From Calocera cornea HHB12733 (taxonomy: Eukaryota; Basidiomycota; Dacrymycetes; Dacrymycetales; Dacrymycetaceae): a stretch of DNA of 11,358 bases. Shown here piece by piece: positions 1 through 7,058 of this stretch. Each line of letters begins with the position of its first letter. The stretch's first letter is position 1. Position numbers and translations under genes: made by a program. The notes under the pieces were generated by a model. It was not told where the DNA came from, did not search any database, and saw only the letters and a list, made by a program, of their open reading frames with translations. The stretch is taken from NCBI GenBank assembly GCA_001632435.1, contig KV424188.1, positions 7,833 to 19,190 on the forward strand, in the 5' to 3' direction.

Positions 1-516
1 CCGCTCGTTGGACATGAGGCTGGGGTCACCTCCGTCGCCTTCTCACCCCATGGGTCACACATTGTCTCTGGCTCTTGGGACAAGACGGTGCGGGTGTGGG
101 ACGCCGTGACGGGACAACCAGTTGGCGACCCGCTCGTTGGGCATGAGGCTGGGGTCACCTCCGTCGCCTTCTCGCCCGATGGGTCACGCATCGCCTCTGG
201 CTCTTACGACAAGACGGTGCGAGTGTGGGATGCCGTGACGGGACAACCAGTTGGCGACCCGCTCCATGGTCATGAGGATCCAGTCAGCTCCGTGGCCTTC
301 TCGCCCGATGGGTCACGCATCGTCTCTGGCTCTTGGGACAAGACGGTGCGGGTGTGGCATGCCGTGACGGGACAACCCGTTGGCGACCCGCTCATTGGCC
401 ATGAGCGTTACGTCACCTCCGTCGCCTTCTCGCCCGATGGGTCGCTCATCGCCTCTGGTTCTGATGACAAGACGGTGCGGGTGTGGGATGGCGTGATGGG
501 CCAACCGGTTGATGAC
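1..516 (+). repeat. Four tandem 129-bp WD40 units
   Basis: Units run 1-129, 130-258, 259-387 and 388-516 with no length variation. Units 1 and 2 differ at about ten of 129 bases by hand count. Amino-acid changes cluster at a few places in the unit: residue 3 (V/V/H/I), residues 7-8 (AG/AG/DP/RY), residue 17 (H/D/D/D), residue 20 (H/R/R/L), residue 22 (V/A/V/A) and residue 26 (W/Y/W/D). The framework residues are almost invariant. The array probably continues to the left of the window. Confidence 0.95.
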
Positions 517-840
517 CCGATGACTGAGGATGAGGAGCGGGTGTGGGATCTCGCCGCAATCTTGCGCACACATAACCGCTCTCTACCTCCTGACGCCTCT
601 GCTGCCGTGGCCCAGCGATACTGTTCGCCGTCTAAGCAGGAGGTCCGCATCGAACTCAATCTGACATCCGGCTGGATTATTGGTAACAACGCCGACTACA
701 TTCTGTGGGTGCCGCCGGAGAAACTAACGCGGCTTTCTACGGCGCAATGCCATTTGGTGATACCCATCGAGACCATGGTTACTCTTGATCTTAGCCAGTT
801 TGTACATGGTAAGCGATGGACCGAGTGCTATCGTCCTTAG
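1..840 (+). CDS. WD40-repeat protein, C-terminal part (probable STAND/NLR-type, 5' end outside window)
   Basis: The frame is open from the first base to a TAG at 838-840, so the gene begins left of the window; the GTG at 88 is an internal Val codon, not a start. Four WD40 units of exactly 43 residues follow one another, each with a GH dipeptide, the SVAFSPDG strand, an SGS turn and the closing TVRVWD, and each ending in a TGQPVGD linker. A shortened fifth unit (codons from 517) is followed by a tail of about 95 residues with GWIIGNNADYILWVPPE near 673-723 and LDLSQFVHG near 784-813. I know this kind of cap from mushroom WD40 proteins that carry an N-terminal NACHT or other NTPase domain. WD40 repeats form a beta-propeller used for protein binding; in fungal STAND proteins they act as ligand sensors. 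The NTPase part would lie upstream and is not seen, so a plain WD40 protein remains possible. WD40 identity is very sure; STAND membership is inference. Confidence 0.93.
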   Translation, partial: PLVGHEAGVTSVAFSPHGSHIVSGSWDKTVRVWDAVTGQPVGDPLVGHEAGVTSVAFSPDGSRIASGSYDKTVRVWDAVTGQPVGDPLHGHEDPVSSVAFSPDGSRIVSGSWDKTVRVWHAVTGQPVGDPLIGHERYVTSVAFSPDGSLIASGSDDKTVRVWDGVMGQPVDDPMTEDEERVWDLAAILRTHNRSLPPDASAAVAQRYCSPSKQEVRIELNLTSGWIIGNNADYILWVPPEKLTRLSTAQCHLVIPIETMVTLDLSQFVHGKRWTECYRP

Positions 841-1000
841 ATCCACCTAGAGCCATATGTAGGATACATACTGTTGAAAGAATACCATGGTAACTTGGAC
901 ATCATTGGAAGCCGACGAATGTCATTCCATTTGATAATATAGACCGCATTCAGGATATGAAGAATTGGTGGCGAACGAAAGCGGTACTGTAGCAATAAAC

Positions 1001-1032
1001 ACGCAGCGCGCAGCACGCAACACGCAGTACGC
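1001..1032. repeat. 7-bp minisatellite, about 4.6 copies
   Basis: The run reads ACGCAGC, GCGCAGC, ACGCAAC, ACGCAGT, ACGC, an imperfect tandem heptamer of consensus ACGCARC. It lies between the stop of the + strand WD40 gene (840) and the stop of the - strand gene (1082), so between convergent genes. The rest of 841-1081 holds nothing else I can identify. Confidence 0.85.
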
Positions 1033-1081
1033 TTCTTCACACTCGCCCGTCCCGTCTCACCCACGGCCTTCAGAAGCCCCC

Positions 1082-2392
1082 CTACCGCCCCCTACTCAAC
1101 CCCGTACTGGGCCAATCCTCCTTCCCCCTCCGCCTCCCAGCCACTTCGTCCCCACCCAGCGGCCCCAGGCTCCCGCTCCCACTCCCACTGCCGATCCACC
1201 CCTCAAACCCCGCCCCGCCCTCCGTAGCCGTGGGGGTACGCACACTGCCGCCCGCGGAGCTGGGCGGGCTCGCCCGCTTCGCAAGGCGATGTGCAGGGCG
1301 CGGAGCGCTGCTGCTGCGGGCAGGCGCAGGGCGGGACTGCGAGTACGACGTGCGCGAACTGAGGGACGGGGTATCGCTCGACCCCTCGCCTGCGCCCCGC
1401 TCTCCCCTGCCCGCGCGGCGGGCCGAGCGCGCGTACAGGCTGCCGAAGTCACCCTCGGGGTCGTCTTCCTCTCTCGGCTGCTGGCTTGGTGCTGCAGTGA
1501 CGTCGCTGAGCAGTTGTGTTGCTGCCGGCGCGGGTACGGGTGCAGGTGCGACTGCGGGGCGTGGGCGGGGTGCGGCCGGCCGGGACAGTCCGGTCGCCGG
1601 GAATGAAGTAGTAGGGGCGGGGACGGCGAACTCGCCGAACTCCTCCTGCCCCGCCGAGCCGGACCCCGGAAATCCCTCGAAAGCAGCGCTCGAGCGGGCA
1701 AGAGCCTCCCCCAGTTGGTGCTCGTCCTCGTCCTCGTCCTCCTCTTCTGTACCATCGTGAACAGCGAACGCCTCCCGATCGTACACCGGCCGCGTCTGCG
1801 TCGGAGGCTGGAAGTGCGTCGCCGCGAGCCGTGCGATGTCCGCGGGCGACAAGGCCGGTGCGTCCGGCGCGTCCTCGGGCAGCGTGGTGCTCGACAGGGC
1901 GGGGCGACGGTGCTGCCACGGGTGCGGGCGGGGTTGGCGCGTGCGCGCGTTGTGGGGTGCGGAGGGGTCGAGCGGGTCGGTGTCTGAGTTGGAGTCCGAG
2001 TTGGAATCGTCCTCCAGCTCGGCGTTCAGAGAGGGCTGCCCGTGCGCCCGAGGGCGGCCGAACAGCTCCAGCCCACAGAGCTGGACACCTTTAGCCTTCC
2101 TCTTTCCTCTCTTGCCCCTTCCCGGCCTGCCCTGCACCCCGCCCACCTGCTCTCGGCGCACCAGCATGCCCCGCTCGGACCTGAGCGACACGGCATCCCC
2201 TTGCCTCCTTGTCCCGCGCCCCCCGCTCGGCCCCGGATGGTCCTCGTCGTCGTCGGAGTTAAGCAAGGCCGCGAGCTCGTCCCTCTCCCCTTGTGGGTCG
2301 TCCTCCGATGCGGGGGAGCGGAGTGCGGGGAGGCAGGATGTGATGGGCGTGAGGAGGGCGCGGAGGGTGTCGAGGGGGGTGAAGCTGTCCAT
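1082..2392 (-). CDS. Uncharacterised low-complexity, probably disordered protein (436 aa)
   Basis: One unbroken frame runs from ATG 2392-2390 to TAG at 1082-1084. The same frame stays open upstream to 2854, but that part reads like untranslated sequence. The ATG at 2392 has G at -3 and G at +4 and opens a compact start, MDSFTPLDTLRALLTPITSC. The more conserved-looking islands are that N-terminus, an acidic stretch with DELAALLNSDDDED (residues 38-51), a basic stretch leading to a hydrophobic GVQLCGLELFGRPR (residues 102-115), LSPADIARLAATHFQPP (181-197) and an acidic EEEDEDEDE run (216-224). The rest is rich in Pro, Ser, Ala, Arg and Gly. No enzyme motif, signal peptide or membrane segment is visible. 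The basic patch GKRGKRKAKG (93-102) could be a nuclear localisation signal. I do not recognise the family; it looks like an intrinsically disordered fungal protein. Antisense open frames over this interval are treated as GC-rich shadows. Confidence 0.7.
   Translation of the reverse strand: MDSFTPLDTLRALLTPITSCLPALRSPASEDDPQGERDELAALLNSDDDEDHPGPSGGRGTRRQGDAVSLRSERGMLVRREQVGGVQGRPGRGKRGKRKAKGVQLCGLELFGRPRAHGQPSLNAELEDDSNSDSNSDTDPLDPSAPHNARTRQPRPHPWQHRRPALSSTTLPEDAPDAPALSPADIARLAATHFQPPTQTRPVYDREAFAVHDGTEEEDEDEDEHQLGEALARSSAAFEGFPGSGSAGQEEFGEFAVPAPTTSFPATGLSRPAAPRPRPAVAPAPVPAPAATQLLSDVTAAPSQQPREEDDPEGDFGSLYARSARRAGRGERGAGEGSSDTPSLSSRTSYSQSRPAPARSSSAPRPAHRLAKRASPPSSAGGSVRTPTATEGGAGFEGWIGSGSGSGSLGPLGGDEVAGRRRGKEDWPSTGLSRGR
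1722..1745. repeat. CTCGTC hexamer microsatellite inside a coding region
   Basis: Three exact CTCGTC units and one CTCCTC unit encode the acidic Glu/Asp run of the - strand low-complexity protein. The period of six keeps the reading frame, so length changes here would only lengthen or shorten the acidic tract. Confidence 0.8.
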
Positions 2393-2796
2393 CGCTCGTC
2401 TGCTGCCGGTCGATGGTGGGGAGGATGTGGGCGACGCGGGGCGCGGGCGGGAATCGAAGTGGGCGCTGTCTGGACGATGTGCGAAGGGAGGAGCGAGCAC
2501 AGGCAGAGCGTGCGGTTGCTGCGTGTCTCCGCGCATGAGGAGGGCGCAGCGGGATCTATTCAGCACGTGGGGAGCGTGACGCGGGACACGGACCGAGGTG
2601 TGAGCGTGACACATCGGCGCATTCCATTTGGGCATCTTGGATACAATACATGTACAACTCCTCCATAGGGCATAACGATAACCTTCCGATTGAGACCCAG
2701 TAAAACCATCCAAAGAAATCCTGCTTCGGCTGCAGAGTCCGACCCATCCTTCCCACCACCTCCCTGCCCCGCCCCCGGTGCGCGCCCGGGCCCAGC
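2393..2796. other. Intergenic region between two tandem - strand genes
   Basis: These 404 bases hold the presumed promoter and 5' UTR of the 436-aa gene and the 3' end of the F-box-like gene transcribed towards it. An open frame crosses it on the - strand, but its predicted residues are not protein-like. I see no clear TATA box, terminator or repeat. Confidence 0.5.
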
Positions 2797-4274
2797 TCAG
2801 CGCACCTCCTCCAGCCTCGCCCCCTCCGCCTCCCCGCCTCTGCGCACCACCCACGCGCAGCGCATCTCCCAGTCCGCAAACTCACCGTCCTCCACCTCCT
2901 CGCCCCACCACCGCTTCCACCCCCTCCACTCCACCGCCGCCCGCTCCAGCTGCGCACACGCTGGCAGCAAGATCTCCTCCACCAGCGCGCGGGACGAGCA
3001 GGGGCCGGAGGGCGGGAACACCTCCGCATCGAGCAGCGAGTCCGGGTCGTCGTGCGCTACTATGAGTGACCCCGGGGCGGAGGCGGGCAGGAGGGAAGGA
3101 GGGAGGGACGTGCTGTCCCACACCTCGCGCTGGCAATGCAGCGTCAGGTCCTGCAGGTAGTTGAGCCCCCGGAGCACCGCCAAAGTCTCCCTCTATCGTC
3201 GACCGCATCAGCCGTCGCCCCCACGAGAGCGAAAACAGAGGCGCACCAGCGTATCCCCGATATACAGCTCGACGTGCGTGAGCCCCTTGCCGACCTGCAC
3301 AATGCGTCCCACCAAAGCGGGGGGCATGCACCCCTGCCCGCACCCGCGCACGTCGATGCACGTCCCCTCGGGCCAGCAGGGGATCAACCGCAGATCCGTG
3401 AGCGTCTTCGTCTCCCCCAAACAAGCAAGGATGAGCTCGTCGCTCTCCCCCGTGCCGTCCCCGTCCGCCGCTAGCACGCAGCCGGAGGAGGGCAGCCAGA
3501 GCTTCAGCGCGCGCAATGGGCGCAGGCCATGGTGGCACAGGTTGATGACGTCCAATGGGCGGCCGGTGTACTGCGTCAAGTGCGGGATCGCCTCCGCGTC
3601 CGGGACGAGGAACTGGGAGGAGACGTCGATTGTGCGCAGCTGCGGGTGGGCGCGCAGGAAGGGCCGCGCGTCGAACAGGTACGATAAGCCCGGCAGGGCG
3701 CCGTCGAGGATCAGCGTGTGCAGGCACGGCAGCCGGAGGGCGTTGAACGACCCTAGGATGGTCGGCCCGACCGCGGCCAGGTCCTGGACGATCGCTTGCT
3801 CGGCCGGGTCCTCCCAGTCCTCGAGCCAGGCGGAGAAGCGAAAGGTGTGGATTGGAGAGCGGTGGGCCGGGATGGACTGGAAGAAGCGGGAGATCTGGAG
3901 GAGCAGCTCGCGGGTAGTCCCTTCCGCGTCTGGGGGGCATTAGCTCGCGCTCTGGGGAGGGGGAGAGCGGGAGCACGGGACGCACTAAGGAACAGATATA
4001 GCCGCAAATGCTTGATCATCAGCACCAGCCGCTCGCTCCTCGCAAGCGTGTCGATCAGCGCCAGTGCCGTCCCGCTGTTCTCGCTCCCAGAGACGGTGAT
4101 GTCCATGTTCCTGTACAGCGCGCGGACGAAGGTTGCATATCCTGTGCGAGAGACGAGGAGGAGGGAGTAGAGGGAGGGCTTGGGGAGGAGCAGGGCGATG
4201 GCGTCTAGGAGCTCGAGCGGGAGGAGGGAGAGGAGGCTGCCTGTGCGGGGGACGGGGGGCGGCGTGGTGGACAT
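2797..4274 (-). CDS. F-box-like / leucine-rich protein, three exons (455 aa)
   Basis: I join exon 1 (4274-3986), exon 2 (3929-3247) and exon 3 (3192-2797). Intron 1 is 56 nt (3985-3930, GTGCGT donor, GCTAATG branch region, CAG acceptor); intron 2 is 54 nt (3246-3193, GTGCGC donor, GCTGATG, TAG acceptor). The phases fit (289 + 683 + 396 = 1368 nt) and the stop is TGA at 2797-2799. The start has G at -3. Residues about 17-60 look like an F-box: LLPLELLDAIALLLPKPSLY, then LLLVSRTGYATFVRALYRN. The body has leucine-rich segments such as LPCLHTLILDGALP, LRALKLWLPSS, TKTLTDLRLIP, LTHVELYIGDTL and LNYLQDLTLHC. F-box proteins usually bind Skp1 and bring substrates to SCF ubiquitin ligases through their repeats; here that is inferred from the family. 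Exon 3 ends in a Trp- and Glu-rich tail. The substrate is unknown. A second F-box-like gene lies upstream on the same strand. Confidence 0.82.
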
Positions 4275-5229
4275 GCCGGTAGCGGACTCGACGACGGTGT
4301 GGGGAGCAGAACTGGGCAGGGCGGGGTGAAGATGGGATGAAATCCGCTGCCCGGCGCAAGGGAGTCTCGACGCTGTTGGCCCTGAGCGAGCGAATGGGTA
4401 GGAGAGTGATGGGGATGGGGCGAGATGAGATGAGCGGCAGAGACGCTCGTCGTCCTCGAACGACAGCACACCAGCAGGCCTATACCTGCCAGTCGCTCCC
4501 CCCTCACCCCAAGCCAACCGCAGGCCATCCCCGCTCCTGGTGCGCGTGAGCTGTATGCCAGGACAGACGGGGAGGCCAGCCCCGGTCTTCGCCCGAGCAT
4601 ACAGTGCAGTCCGGGTTCGCACACGTGGGCGGGCTTCTAGCTTCGGAGCATTCTGCATTCGGTTGGGTGTGCGGCCGCGTCCGCGCGTCTGAGGCGTGGG
4701 CTGGGCGTGGGCGGCCGCCGGCGATGGAGGAGGTGGGGAGGTGCTGGATGGGTTGGTGGGCTTTGGGTGGGCCGTGGTGGGATGGCCTGGTCGTCTGGAG
4801 AGGCGATGAGCTCGCATCTGAGGACGGTCTCCGGGAGATGTGCGCAATTCCGACCGGAGCCAAAGCGCGCACCATACGTCTCGTCCGCCGGCCCCAGGAC
4901 ACCAGCTCCTAAGGGCGCGTCGGGACCCACTCGCAGCCCGAACCCGCTTCGCGAGACGCCGAACCCAGGCGTGCGAAATCCCGTCTCGGAGTCTGGCCAT
5001 TCCAGGCAGTTGTTGCGCTGTGATCAGACGCGGAAGCCCTTCCTTGTGCCTGTCAAGTTCACGCTTCCTCCACTGCATGCATTTGTGCCAGAACCGCCCA
5101 GGCTAATTGGAAATGCCTGGGCGTATGTAAGAGCGGGCTTCTCGTGCTGGAGGGGTGCAGAAGCAGGGTTGGTGCGGGCGCGAGAGCAATATTTCGTGGA
5201 GTAGGGTATGTCTTGAGGTAAGGATGAGA

Positions 5230-5273
5230 GGGCCGCAGCCCGGGCGAGGAGGTGGTCGCCCACGCTGCGGTCC
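5230..5273 (+). other. Long GC-rich hairpin (10 bp + 6 bp stems)
   Basis: GGGCCGCAGC (5230-5239) faces GCTGCGGTCC (5264-5273), ten pairs with one G-U when read as + strand RNA. Inside a 2x2 internal loop, GGGCGA (5242-5247) pairs perfectly with TCGCCC (5256-5261), leaving an 8-nt loop. As - strand RNA the G-U position becomes an A-C mismatch. It lies in gene-free DNA. Function unknown. Confidence 0.6.
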
Positions 5274-5315
5274 AACAAGGGACGACAGAAAAGTACAGTA
5301 CTCTGTGCAGCAGGC

Positions 5316-5323
5316 TTATATAC
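5316..5323 (-). promoter_or_regulatory. Orphan TATA-like box
   Basis: Read on the - strand the bases are GTATATAA followed by GCC, a close match to a TATA box in otherwise GC-rich DNA. A - strand transcript starting 25-30 nt downstream would begin near 5290 and carry the 5230-5273 hairpin near its 5' end. The nearest coding start on that strand is at 4274, about 1 kb away, so no known gene explains it. Confidence 0.3.
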
Positions 5324-5464
5324 ACGGGATTGAGTTGACAGCGCCAAGCCCTGCAACTCTAACCCACCCCCGTCTGCCGGACATGCCGCGCCCGGGCCCG
5401 GCGTGAACGGGCGCCAATTCCGCAACCCCACATGCAGCATCCACCGTCAATCAGGGCCAGTGCT

Positions 5465-6472
5465 TCACGCCTCCCACCCCCTACCCTCCATCTCCCACAC
5501 GCTCCCATCTGCTACAGAGCGCTCGACCCACGCGCCTACGTCCCCCTCGCCGTCCCGCGCGTTGAGTTTCACACCGCTCTGAACCACGTCTATGTCGAGC
5601 ACTTTCGTGTGCGGGAGGAGCCCGGCTGCACGCCGTTTCGGATTTTCGCGGACGGACTCAGAGAGGTGCGGCCGCAGCACTTCGGCCACGAACGACCGCT
5701 CGAGGAACGCTTGCTTCCCAACCCCTGGGTAGACGACGCGCAGTTCCGTCAGTCCCGTCAACGGCCGAGCAAGGCCAAGCATCGCGTTCGCAATCGACCC
5801 ATCAAAGTCCCATGCGTTGAACCCGACCACCAGCCTCCTCAACCCGGGGCACCGGTGGGCAATGTAGCACTGTTCTGCCGACACGGGGTGAAACCGGTGC
5901 AGAACCACTCTTTCCACCTCTGGCCATGGCGTGCAGCCCTCGGGGAACCAGAAGTGCGGGAAGGCGTGGTGCGGCTGACGTGCTAGGGAGAGGGAGCGCA
6001 GCCGCGGGAGTGGGAGGGTGTGCATGCTGCTGTTCAGCAGGGAGGCGGTCGGATGCCCGATCGGAGTGAGGTCGCCGGTGAGGGTGAGATGCTCCAGCGT
6101 GGGCGAGAGGAGGAGGAGGAGGCGGAGGAAGAGGTCCGGTGGGTCCGCGCATGGCAGCGGTCTGCAAGAGGGCCGGGGGGGAGGGGCGCGGGCGGGCTGG
6201 AAGAGCGAGAGGGAGCGCACGGGCCGTCCTGGCTGGAGCAGGTAGTTCGAGTCGATCACAAGGGCGAGGGAGCAGGGTGTCGGTAGGCGGAGGTCGCGGT
6301 AGAGATGGCATATTGCTCGTGCGTGCACGGCGCGGGAGACGAGGGCGAGCGCGCAGAGCGTGCGGAGGACGCAGGGCGGCTGGGTGCGCGAGAAGGGGGA
6401 GGGGGCGGTGCAGAGGGTGTCGATGATCTCGTAGATGATGTCGAGCGGGAGTGTGCAACCGTCGGTCGACAT
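5465..6472 (-). CDS. F-box-like protein, single exon (335 aa)
   Basis: One frame runs from 6490 to TGA at 5465-5467. I prefer ATG 6472-6470, with G at -3 and MSTDGCTLPLDIIYEIIDTL directly entering the F-box; ATG 6490-6488 would add six residues. The F-box-like part (about residues 7-62) is LPLDIIYEIIDTL, a Pro/Ser-containing insertion, then LRTLCALALVSRAVHARA and ICHLYRDLRL. Leucine-rich segments follow, such as VRSLSLFQPAR, LEHLTLTGDLTPIG, LPRLRSLSLARQ, VERVVLHRF, CPGLRRLVVGFNAWDF and LTGLTELRVVYPGVG. The family role is to recruit substrates to an SCF ubiquitin ligase via Skp1; that is inference here. It is not an obvious recent copy of the F-box-like protein at 2797-4274: the two share only the general plan, and this one needs no intron. 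It is divergent from the + strand gene starting at 7059 and shares its upstream region. Confidence 0.82.
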   Translation of the reverse strand: MSTDGCTLPLDIIYEIIDTLCTAPSPFSRTQPPCVLRTLCALALVSRAVHARAICHLYRDLRLPTPCSLALVIDSNYLLQPGRPVRSLSLFQPARAPPPRPSCRPLPCADPPDLFLRLLLLLSPTLEHLTLTGDLTPIGHPTASLLNSSMHTLPLPRLRSLSLARQPHHAFPHFWFPEGCTPWPEVERVVLHRFHPVSAEQCYIAHRCPGLRRLVVGFNAWDFDGSIANAMLGLARPLTGLTELRVVYPGVGKQAFLERSFVAEVLRPHLSESVRENPKRRAAGLLPHTKVLDIDVVQSGVKLNARDGEGDVGAWVERSVADGSVWEMEGRGWEA

Positions 6473-6513
6473 ACCCTGTGAGATGTGCATTGAGGTAGGG
6501 ACGGAATAATTTG

Positions 6514-6652
6514 CAGTATACCTCCGGGTCCCTGAGCACAGTGCGATACTAATTTAGCGTGCGGATACAAAATCAGATATACACTTTCCTACACCAATTA
6601 AGCTTTTCCGTATACCTCCGCTCCGGGGACATAACTTACAGTATACCTCCGG
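6514..6652. repeat. Three direct copies of GTATACCTCCG
   Basis: Copies lie at 6516-6526, 6610-6620 and 6641-6651. The first and third share the longer CAGTATACCTCCGG (6514-6527 and 6639-6652). Spacing is 94 and 31 bases. Read towards the F-box-like gene the motif is CGGAGGTATAC, which contains a CGG triplet, the half-site used by fungal Zn2Cys6 regulators. A regulatory role is inference; it could also be debris of a repeat element. Confidence 0.75.
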
Positions 6653-6703
6653 ACATACTTCTCCCTGCCAATCTGCACTCCATTAGTTCAACAAGCTCCT
6701 TCC

Positions 6704-6714
6704 ATAAATATAAA
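6704..6714 (+). promoter_or_regulatory. Possible TATA box for the + strand gene at 7059
   Basis: ATAAATATAAA resembles a TATA element. Transcription starting 30 nt downstream would give a 5' UTR of roughly 310-320 nt containing the 6819-6863 inverted repeat. The surrounding sequence is generally AT-rich, so the match may be chance. Confidence 0.25.
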
Positions 6715-6818
6715 CCTTCTACCTAAGATCAATATAAGTAATTTTTATTAGAAGGTAAATATACTTCTATAGTGGCTTCACTTCCCAATACCTCACAGCT
6801 CTGCCTCGGATACATTGT

Positions 6819-6863
6819 GTGGCAGTGCTGAGGTCTGGGCGAACCCCTGGTTAGCACTGCCAC
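6819..6863. other. Perfect 11-bp inverted repeat (stem-loop)
   Basis: GTGGCAGTGCT (6819-6829) and AGCACTGCCAC (6853-6863) are exact reverse complements around a 23-nt loop. Next to the stem, G-U and A-U pairs can extend it in RNA, and GGG-CGAA-CCC (6837-6846) can form a small inner hairpin. It lies about 200 bases before the ATG at 7059, so in the likely 5' UTR or promoter. It may be an RNA structure or a dimeric protein site. Confidence 0.7.
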
Positions 6864-7058
6864 CTACGCCGGCACCCACGCTATCCGCCATTACTGTTGC
6901 CTCTCTCCACTCATAAGCATTGGGACGGGACAGTGAAACCTCTGTATCGAGGTGAAGCTGTTCAAGCGCCCTATCCAGCCTTCTATCTACTCTCCATATC
7001 CGTGTTCACGGCGCTCCTCGTCAATCCGCAACCCACGTCGCCAAACTCTCCCCTCGTC

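Larger units (their letters stand above)
4275..5464. other. Gene-free stretch of about 1.2 kb between two F-box genes
   Basis: Open frames exist on both strands but none has a recognisable domain, a convincing codon pattern or a splice structure that joins into a protein. The stretch holds the promoter of the F-box-like gene ending at 2797, the 3' flank of the F-box-like gene ending at 5465, a GC-rich hairpin at 5230-5273 and an orphan TATA-like box at 5316-5323. A lost gene or a non-coding transcript is possible. Confidence 0.5.
6473..7058. promoter_or_regulatory. Shared upstream region of a divergent gene pair
   Basis: This region separates the starts of a - strand F-box-like gene (6472) and a + strand unknown gene (7059). 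It is markedly more AT-rich than the flanks between about 6500 and 6790. It holds three copies of GTATACCTCCG, a TATA-like block at 6704-6714, a 7-bp inverted repeat (ACCTTCT 6714-6720, AGAAGGT 6750-6756) and a perfect 11-bp inverted repeat at 6819-6863. From 6855 to 7059 one frame is open without an ATG and joins the downstream gene; I treat it as 5' UTR. Confidence 0.6.

Noticed and set aside
965..1606. + strand open frame of 213 codons opposite the 436-aa gene
   Set aside because: It is Pro/Arg/Ala-rich in a manner typical of an antisense shadow in GC-rich DNA, and the - strand frame is longer with a good start.
1836..2579. + strand open frame of 247 codons
   Set aside because: It lies antisense over the N-terminal half of the 436-aa gene and its promoter, and shows no domain.
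2393..2854. N-terminal extension of the 436-aa protein by 154 codons
   Set aside because: The residues are not protein-like and the internal ATG at 2392 has a much better context, so this is read as 5' flank.
2882..3985. 367-codon - strand frame
   Set aside because: It overlaps exons 2 and 3 of the F-box-like gene in a different frame and reads as Arg/Pro/Ala-rich noise.
3753..5078. 441-codon - strand frame as one gene
   Set aside because: Only its middle (4274-3986) is coding, the F-box exon. The part before 4274 is upstream DNA and the part after 3986 is intron and wrong frame.
4604..5204. Overlapping + strand frames of 102 and 165 codons
   Set aside because: They are Trp/Gly/Arg-rich, lack any domain or splice logic, and are opposite equally poor - strand frames.
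6500..6900. A miniature transposon covering the AT-rich block and inverted repeats
   Set aside because: I found no matching terminal inverted repeats at the block's ends and no target-site duplication; the evidence is only composition and short repeats.
6855..7058. Coding extension upstream of ATG 7059, including a TTG at 6897
   Set aside because: The frame is open but has no ATG, and nuclear fungal genes rarely start at TTG. An unseen upstream exon cannot be excluded.
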